From: Thinopyrum elongatum
Taxonomy: Eukaryota > Streptophyta > Magnoliopsida > Poales > Poaceae
Direction of reading: 5' to 3'
NCBI GenBank assembly: GCA_011799875.1
Contig: CM022299.1
Location: forward strand, 29,167,996 to 29,231,995
Length of the DNA stretch: 64,000 nucleotides
Below are positions 57,001-64,000 of the stretch, piece after piece. The first letter of the stretch is position 1. Every line of letters begins with the position of its first letter. Below the pieces are notes generated by a model. That model was given only the letters and a program-made list of their open reading frames with translations, was not told the DNA's origin and made no database searches. The translations under genes were made by a program, and so were the position numbers.

Positions 57001-59487
57001 GCCTTCTCTATTTCGTGTCTGCGATAGTGGCAAGCCCATTGAAACGGATGTTTGTGGTTTGTTTGAAATATAAGCTAGGAGTTTGGGGGTTTCTAGCTGT
57101 TGCTCGCTATCTACAGGAATGCCTTCTAAAATGCATCAGTGGGGATCTTCGTGAGGCAGTCAACATGGACTTGGTTTCCTTTGCAAAGCAGAAGTTGACA
57201 TCTAACTCACTGGATGACCAGCTGCTGGGAATTCGTATTCTTGACCACCTCCTCAGAATCAAGGAACACAAAGCAATGGTACTCACGAATATTCGATCTT
57301 CTCTTGACACTGTCGAGAAAGCAGTCTACATGTTGGGCTTGAAGAAAGAAGCGGAACAAGACACCAGGGGTCATGCTGCGCGCGTGCTGCTGGAGCTCGC
57401 GCCTGACCTTCAGGTCGAGAGCTTTCCTGGTATTTTCCAGTCTATTTCTTCACTGCTTATCACACACAAGGCAACGATCAGTGGGAGCTTTAGCAACTCA
57501 ATCCGTGTGAGCAAAGAGCTCACATTGCTTGGTGTAGATATTCTTGACAAACTCCTGACTAATCCGGAAAACCGTGCGGAGGCGAAGAATGCAAAGAACC
57601 TGCTTTCCAAGATCCTAGACATTACAAACTGTCAGGATGAAAAAACTCTAGACTCTAATATTGATAAAATTATAGTCGAGAACTCACTAAATGTCTTGCA
57701 CAAGCTTGTGAGCACAGCTGGTGAGACCGGTGAGGAGCTCAGGTGCCAAGTATCCAAGAATATACACACCATACGGAATATCAGAAAGTTCTTCATAGAT
57801 TATGCTGAAAGCCAACCAGCGATGCTTGCTCAAGCAGCAGACATCCTTGCATGCCTAGCTTTAAATGACAGTGCCAGGAAGGAGATAGGAAGATCACACC
57901 TAATCATCCGGAAACTCATTAGTCTCCTAGCTGAAGACAGTGATGAAGGCCAAGAAAGCTCTCTGAGAGTGTCAACCGGAGTTAGAATGTCGGCGATCGA
58001 AGCGTTAGTATTGCTCAGTGCTCCTATCCAAGAAAATGCTATGCTCAACGCAGTGAGTGGAAGGAGCATCATGGCCATATTGTCAGAAACTAAGCTGCAA
58101 GACATGCAACGAATTGTGTCTACACTCTCCGAACAGTCCGCAGAGCACAGAATTATGGTGGCGAAATTCTTGCAGAATCTTCGAGGTTACCAGGGACCAC
58201 ATTACGGTGATCAGCTGGAGACAGTCAACAGAGCTCTACCGAAGGTAAATGCTAAGCATTTTCTATCCTGATTCAAAACTTGGAATTGAAAATTATGTTC
58301 CATCTATTTTTCACCCCTACTCCGAGCACACATGTAGGTGCACCCCTCTTATCTGGACCATCAAGTTTCGTCTCAAGATTTATGCTATTTCTACATAGAA
58401 AATTTCTTTTTTGGGTTTGTTCCAAAGAAGCAAACATTTGAACTTGAAACTTTACAGGTTAACATCACACATGTACTACTCTATGCAGTAAATGTTTAGA
58501 TATTTTATAACATAAATTTCTCAAATGATAATACCCGAAACAATTTCTGCACATAATACTTGTGTAATGTTGACCTGCAAAGTTTCATGTTCGAATGTTT
58601 TCTTGTTTGGGAGAGAAAAAAGAGAAGTTTCTATGCACAAACTCTGATGCAAAATTGGACAGTCAAGATAAGGTTACACGTACCTACATGGGAGCTCAAT
58701 ACAACTTTTGCAAATTAAAATGGTTGGCTTTGGGTTATCTTACGCTTGATTTTGCCGAAGCATTTTTTTCATCTAACAAAGCAAACATGCGTATATTATG
58801 CTTGAAATAGTCCGTCTGTTCTTTTGGGGATGATAAGTATATGAATGCTTTCACAGGTATTGGAAGCAATCAAACATGCATTGGATAAAATAGAAGGGGT
58901 CGGTGGTCCTGGTGAACCTTATGGTCATGTAAGAAAATAGAGTTCTCCATCCTCCCAGTTTAAGATAGTGAAATCACAGGACCATTATTCTAATTCTGTT
59001 AGTTTTCCTTTGGAATATGTCCTTGAAATTATAAGTGCTACCTATGCAGGAAATGGAGGCGCTCATGATAAATGAACAAGGCAAGCTGCTGGAGAGCTTT
59101 ATTGGCCTGTGCATGCAAATTTGCACCTGCGGGAATGCAAAGCAATTCACTAACGCGCTGAGGAATGCCGAGATTACAGACGATATGTTCGTCCAGATGC
59201 TTAGGAAGATACTGGAGTTGTACAAGTCGCCATCTTCCGATGCTCCAGGCATAAGAAGGGTGGTGATTCAACAAATGAACTGGATGATGGCTAGGGATAG
59301 CAAGTACATCAACATTTTCCTGAGGCATGAAATGGATAAGGCACTGAAAGAAGTAGCACAGACGGCAATGAAGCTTGAGAATTATTGGTTCTTTCGTTTT
59401 GACGTTGGGATTTTTGAGCATGATGAATCCATTTATTCTCTTCTGAGCATTTCGCCACTACTGCAGGCTGGTGGCTCCGGCTTATAG
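54089..59487 (+). CDS. Four-TM armadillo/HEAT-like protein, four exons, intact
   Basis: Exons 54089-54342, 56633-58244, 58857-58928 and 59050-59487 with GT-AG borders and matching phases give 2376 bases, 791 residues. The start ATG follows ACAACA and lies after the TATA box. Hydrophobic segments at about residues 46-67, 71-84, 147-171 and 196-219 suggest a membrane-anchored N-terminus. From about residue 240 to 600 amphipathic helices with Leu-rich repeats (QLLGIRILDHLL, ELTLLGVDILDKLL, AQAADILACLAL, SAIEALVLLSA) look like ARM/HEAT repeats. The C-terminal exon has a Cys pair (MQICTCGN). Uncharacterised proteins of this build are known in grasses; the function is unknown. Intron 1 (2.3 kb) carries repeat debris and a poly-C run. 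No inactivating change was seen. Confidence 0.82.
54343..56632 (+). other. Intron 1 of the ARM/TM gene
   Basis: 2.29 kb, GT-AG. Contains the AT-rich repeat copy 54790-55440 (paralogue of 47750-48420) and a poly-C run at about 56023-56043. ORFs inside are chance. Confidence 0.75.
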
Positions 59488-60755
59488 TTGGATCGGCAAG
59501 ATCTGTACCTCATGTCCTATGTATAAGACATATGCTAATTTGTTGGTGATATTATAAAGCCTCTCGAAGACCTCTATGCACAATAGAAACTCTTTGTTTG
59601 AAAAGGAGGTTGTAACCCTGGCCTACGCACAACAGAAACTAGCATAGAAAATGTTCTCTTTCAAGACACATAAACCCACAATTAGGGAAATATAATTCAC
59701 ATTTCTCGATAATAAACACAACTTCAGCACCAAGAAAAAAACAGTGAAGTCCTGCTTTGGAAATAAATCCTAGTCAAAGTAGTAAAGTCATGTGTCACAC
59801 ATTTCTCTAGAGCAGGTACGATCTAACTTGAATTTTGTTGCATGTTCTGTGCAGGGCACAATAATGAGAAGTCAACAAATTTAATTGCCAATGGTTCTTA
59901 AGTCATCTGCTTAGCAAACTTGGTTTGGGTTCTAGTATTCATGTGTTAACCAGTTCCCAGTTTCTTTAATTCAGCCAAGTCATAATAATGCTAATGGAGA
60001 TACAAAGTAGTCCATTAGAATCAGCTTGCCGAGGCAGTTTTCAAAATAAAAATCAACCACCTCTAAAAAACTAATGCGCGTGGGTTTCTTAGGAACCTAA
60101 CTCACGCAGCTAATAAAATATAACTACCTCGAAGAAATCGTGTAAGGCGGTTACGATATCAAAATGACCACTAAGGACTCTAGGCCATAGGAGATTTTGT
60201 ATCCAAAACCGCCTCTAACAACTTAATAATAATAGGTAGTGGTCTTTTCTCCCCTTTCTCTTCACCTCGATTCTCCTCTCTCCCTCTTTCTTTCATTATT
60301 TCCCCCGAATGACGCTGCCAAAAGTATAGCAGCGCCGGCGCCACCAATTTCACATCGATGACCAGTAGAATAGATGTCTTCTCTCAAATGAAGCATGTCT
60401 TTGTCGTAGGGGAACGTGCTACGCAACAAAAAAACTACGTACACGATCACATAACACTATGAAGATGCGGGTAACGATCACCCTCACTAACTAGGACATA
60501 GCGGAAGCAGAGTAGATTATTGATGAGTACCGACGATTCCCATAGCTAGGTTGAACGCGTACCGATCTAGAGGTTCGGCAACACTTCTTGGACCAACACA
60601 AATTAAAGAATTACTGGAAGAACTAGAGGGAGGAGAGGCTGACTAGCGGCATCCCCGTCTACATTAACTAGATGAGAGGAGAGAAGCAGGGCACGGGGCA
60701 GCGGGGCTGGGGGAGGGGGAATTTCCAAAGGATTTGATGCGTCCTAAGGAGTACT
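59488..60755. other. Intergenic, no gene seen
   Basis: The first part is the 3' UTR of the upstream gene (ATTATAAAG near 59550 could act in polyadenylation). The rest is unclassified AT-rich sequence. Confidence 0.45.
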
Positions 60756-60760
60756 ACACA

Positions 60761-60832
<72 letters not shown>
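60756..60832 (+). repeat. (AC)n microsatellite
   Basis: About 38 AC units with one CC interruption. The Cys-Val ORF on the minus strand is an artefact. Confidence 0.97.
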
Positions 60833-60834
<2 letters not shown>

Positions 60835-60859
60835 CCTTTGAACTTTTATTTCTTTTGTC

Positions 60860-61090
60860 GCAACAAATACTTTCAAACCCAAGTTGCATTAATCCTTGTA
60901 ACTAGCCAGGCTAGTAAAACTGGCAATCTTACTAGTTTTGTTGGGGGCCAAGATAAAGTTATGTATTTGCGTGTGCAGAAACTGCCCACTGGTCGTTTTT
61001 CAAATACTCCTATGGTTCGATAAACCTTAAGGTCATCCACTTGAGGGAAATTGATGCTTACTACAAACCTCTGCCCTTGGGGTACCAACA
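60860..61090 (+). repeat. Fragment of gypsy LTR end
   Basis: The phrase ATAAACCTTAAGGTCATCCACTTGAGGGAAATT and the following CTACAAACCTCTGC match the end of the local gypsy LTRs (minus strand of about 2360-2430), preceded by sequence that resembles the region upstream of it. A short, diverged, truncated copy. Confidence 0.55.
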
Positions 61091-61329
61091 CCTTCCTAGA
61101 TTAGAGGATGCACCCCTCCCCTCCACCCACTCACCCACCCACTCACCCCCCCCACACACACGTGCACAAGCATGTTCTGTCCGGTAGCAAATGAACGAGG
61201 CCTAGCGTGCCACACATTTGCTTTTTTAAATAAAAATGGCAATAACCTCCATCTCGATGACTGGGCCTTGGTTCCTCGGTGTATGCAAGTCATATTCTTT
61301 CCATGCACAAGGCCTACACATAGATCCAA

Positions 61330-62110
61330 GGTCCCAAGTAGGGATTTTCAGCCCATTTCTTGTAACTATTTCATGTACCTGCAGTTAAAATTTGAATAAT
61401 ATCTATTAAATGACTAAATGCACTTAATGGATTAAATAACTAATGGACCCTGAAACATGCCAAATTTCAGTATTGTAATGGTGTATATTGCATGCAAATA
61501 AAGTTTCATAATAAAGTTTCAAGGGCAACTGATGAACCAAGGGCCACTTTGTATGCAAACCTGGTTGATTCCTTCTCGAAACCTAGTTTCTTCCTCGAAG
61601 ATGGTCTGATTTGTAAGAAGTATGCATGCAAACTTTTGCGGAGTATTCTCAAAGTTTTACCACATCTTTCAAGGGTCATATCATGACACAATGCCAAGTC
61701 TCGTGATTTCCTGGCTTTGTTTGCATTTTTTGGAATTAAAAATGGCAACAACCTCCATGTTGGTGGTCAAGTCTTGGCCCCCTGGTATATGGGGGTTCTA
61801 TCCTTTACTTGCACAAGGCATAAACATAGACACAATTCAAGGACCAAAGTAGGATTTGTCAACCTATTGTTGGCGACTATTTAATTAACTATAGTTGGAA
61901 TTTGAATTATATCAATTAAATACCTAGAAATGCACTTAACGACTTAAATATAGTGAACTGACCATGAATAATGCCAAATTTTTAACATGAAACATGTTAT
62001 CGTGTGTTGAGTGTAGAAAAAGTTTGAAAGCCAACGGCCTCTAGATGGCAATATCATGACACCATGCCAAGTTTCATGATTTCTAACTTTGTTTGAATAT
62101 TTTAGAATTA
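61330..62110 (+). repeat. Two copies of a dispersed AT-rich repeat
   Basis: About 61330-61530 and 61800-62110 share with 46190-46450 the blocks 'AAATGCACTTAA(T/C)G' and 'GAATTATAT(C)AATTAAAT'. The transposon type was not identified. No gene. Confidence 0.5.
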
Positions 62111-62324
62111 ATAAAGCACTAAGCTCCAGGTTGGTGCTTGAGTCTCGGCCTCCGGTGGTTGGGACTCCTTCTTTCCTCGCATGTTCAAAAGAGAAGAAGC
62201 AAAAGCAAAGAACAGAAATGAAAGAAAGAAAAGAAAGGAAGATAAGAAAAGAAAAAGGAAATAGAAGAACAAAGCCAAGCACAGAGATAAGAAAACAAAC
62301 AACATGGCTAGCGGTTTCCCATAG

Positions 62325-62585
62325 TTTTTTTTTGAACACAGTACAGATGCAAGTGCTCATATAAATGCGTATACATTCACCCCTATGAACGCACACACGC
62401 ACACCCTACCCCCATGAGCACCTCCGAGAGACTGAGCCGGCATATCATCTTGAGATTTTACGAAGTCACAGTAGGCGCCTCGTGGTCGACGGGAACGTCT
62501 CCTCCCATTGAAAGCGTATCACCGGAATTCCTGAAATAAATTCAGGATAAATGCGAGCACCAGGACTTGAACCCTGGTTAGGATG
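62325..62585 (-). mobile_element. SINE-like element, reversed
   Basis: Starts with a T-run (poly-A of the minus-strand element) and carries the landmarks 'GAACGCACACACGCACACCC', 'CATGAGCACCTCCGAGAGAC' and 'GTCGACGGGAACGTCTCCTC' of a very common Triticeae short repeat. Near its end the minus strand reads GGTTCAAGTCC, a pol III B-box. The A-box head is replaced by other sequence, so it is truncated. Confidence 0.65.
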
Positions 62586-63049
62586 TTAGTCGAGTTTGAC
62601 TTAGCATGGTGCTTATATTTCGTCGAATTTAATCTACAGTTTCCGGTGCTATTCAATTAAATGTGGTGGCTTCGTCGAGTCTTAGGATCTTTCAGCTCCA
62701 TTTCTCGAAGGTCCTCGTAAGGTATGTTATATGTTTCATAGGTGTGAGTGTAGGAGCGTGTATGTAACGAGGGCCCGCATTTTGTACCGTGTATCTAAAA
62801 ATGCAAAAAAGTAGACGTGCCAAAAAGTGAAAAGAGAAAACAAAGTTGGCAGCTGCTCCTCCTCGCATCCACCACTCCCCATATCTATTCTCCTGTCGTC
62901 GTCAACCTTTTCCCCTCCGAGCTAGCTTGTTCATCGGTAATCCACCCACATCAAGATCTCCCCAAATTCCACACCAAACCCTATCTATCTACCGGTCCAT
63001 CCCGTACGTGCACATCTTCTTCCATCGAGGTCGAGCCTTCCACCAATCC
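62586..63049 (+). promoter_or_regulatory. 5' flank of the VQ gene
   Basis: No gene. Pyrimidine- and C-rich leader sequence (about 62850-63049) precedes the VQ start codon. No clear TATA box was chosen. An in-frame ATG at 62846 exists but lies in this leader-like region. Confidence 0.4.
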
Positions 63050-63835
63050 ATGGCGTCCACCACCAGTGGCAGCCTCCCGTCCTCTCCCTCACTCCCGGGC
63101 ACCGGGGCCGAACAAGAATTCTCCTCCGTCGACCCCCACGGCCTCTTCCTCCCTTCATCCCCCTCCCCCGCTAGCCTATACTTCGACCACGACTCCTCCT
63201 TCCAAGGCTTCTTGCCCAAATCCTCCCCCACGCGGGGAACAGCGACCCCACCTCACCCTACGGCCCAGTCAAAGCCGTCCAAGAAGCGCCCCAGGGCCTC
63301 CCGCCGCCCACCCACCACCGTGCTGACCACCGACACCTCCAACTTCCGCGCCATGGTACAGGAGTTCACCGGGTTCCCGGCGCCACCATTTGCCGCCGGG
63401 CCGTCCCCGTTCGTCCGCCCGCGGCTCCTCGGGGGCACCTCCGCCTACGCCCCACCCTTCCTGGTACGCCCGTGCCCTCTCAAATACCCGCAGCAAAACC
63501 CTGCACTGCTGTCCTCCATCGGCACTCGCACCACCACCAGCACCACAACCGGCGGCGGAGCCAACTCTCTCATGCACTCGCTCGCGCTGTTGGCGAGGAG
63601 CAACGCGATGCCAAGTACCCCCGCTGATGTTATGACGGCGAGAGGATCAGGTGCTGCTGATCAGTACGGCGGCCACCACGGCCACGGCATGGGAGATTTC
63701 AACTACAACCCGTTTGACGACTTCGAGACTGAGACTGCGGCAGCGGCAGCGGAAGGCGACAAGGCGGCGAACGGCAACCATGCTGGGTTCTTCTCTTCCT
63801 TAGACGGCGCCGGAGATAAGTACGACCGGCACTAG
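63050..63835 (+). CDS. VQ-motif protein, single exon
   Basis: 261 codons from ATG in CCATGGCG to TAG. VQ proteins are plant-specific nuclear cofactors that bind WRKY transcription factors and are involved in defence, stress and development. The motif FRAMVQEFTG (F-x3-VQ-x2-TG) is at residues 99-108. A basic tract KKRPRASRR (about 78-86) is a likely nuclear signal. The rest is Ser/Pro-rich and low-complexity, with an acidic Ala-rich part near the C-terminus (NPFDDFETE at 220-228). The length and absence of introns fit the family. An in-frame upstream ATG at 62846 would add 68 residues without VQ-like features, so 63050 is preferred. Intact. A (CT)n run follows in the 3' UTR (63853-63871). Confidence 0.9.
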   Translation: MASTTSGSLPSSPSLPGTGAEQEFSSVDPHGLFLPSSPSPASLYFDHDSSFQGFLPKSSPTRGTATPPHPTAQSKPSKKRPRASRRPPTTVLTTDTSNFRAMVQEFTGFPAPPFAAGPSPFVRPRLLGGTSAYAPPFLVRPCPLKYPQQNPALLSSIGTRTTTSTTTGGGANSLMHSLALLARSNAMPSTPADVMTARGSGAADQYGGHHGHGMGDFNYNPFDDFETETAAAAAEGDKAANGNHAGFFSSLDGAGDKYDRH

Positions 63836-64000
63836 CTAGTAGTACTTACGTATCTCTCTCTCTCTCTCTCTGTCTGATGAGCGTGCTGAGTGGTCTTTGT
63901 GTGATGTGGATGGAAATTGAGATGGAGGAACAGCTTTTGATACTCTATTGGCATGTTGGCAGGCTGCCTAATTGTTAGTTCCTTTGACACAAAATGTGAG

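Noticed and set aside
60668..60889. Cys-Val repeat ORF
   Set aside because: Read-through of the (AC)n microsatellite.

Overview
The window looks like nuclear DNA of a Triticeae grass (wheat, goat-grass or barley relative). Evidence: BARE/Angela-like copia LTRs (the 'ATATGCCCTAGAGGCAATAATAAA' family type), an Athila-type gypsy element primed by tRNA-Asp, CACTA ends of the CACTACTAGGAAAA type, PIF/Harbinger and foldback MITEs, and a few plant genes with GT-AG introns. There are no bacterial operons or CRISPR arrays. Most of the sequence is transposable elements (TEs) nested in each other.

Layout. 1-27.6 kb is a nested TE block. A reversed copia LTR fragment (1351-2325 and 22526-22628) was hit by a gypsy element (2326-22525, target-site duplication (TSD) CCGAT). 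That was hit by a copia element (6012-17715, TSD CTATC), whose 5' LTR was hit by a CACTA element (7400-10478) carrying a four-exon B3-like gene. To the right are truncated copia and gypsy pieces and a clean solo LTR (24902-26713, TSD CTCCG). 27.6-31.5 kb holds no recognisable gene.

31,580-43,376 (minus strand) is an apyrase (GDA1/CD39 family) gene whose seven exons can all be found. It is broken by a copia element in exon 7, a SINE-like element in exon 2 and a PIF/Harbinger element in exon 1. A non-LTR-type retroposon sits in intron 2, and a foldback MITE sits 1-8 bases before the ATG. Outside the insertions the apyrase reading frame has no stop.

43.9-53.6 kb is another TE-rich, AT-rich stretch: a PIF/Harbinger-like element with a proline-rich ORF of unknown function, a LINE remnant holding a 110-bp CACTA MITE, and internal duplications. 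54,089-59,487 (plus) is an apparently intact four-exon gene for a four-TM, armadillo/HEAT-like protein. After more repeat debris, 63,050-63,835 (plus) is an intact single-exon VQ-motif protein gene. The two intact genes and the apyrase are unrelated in function as far as the sequence shows. Splice sites and domain calls were read by eye; family assignments rest on remembered motifs, not on searches.
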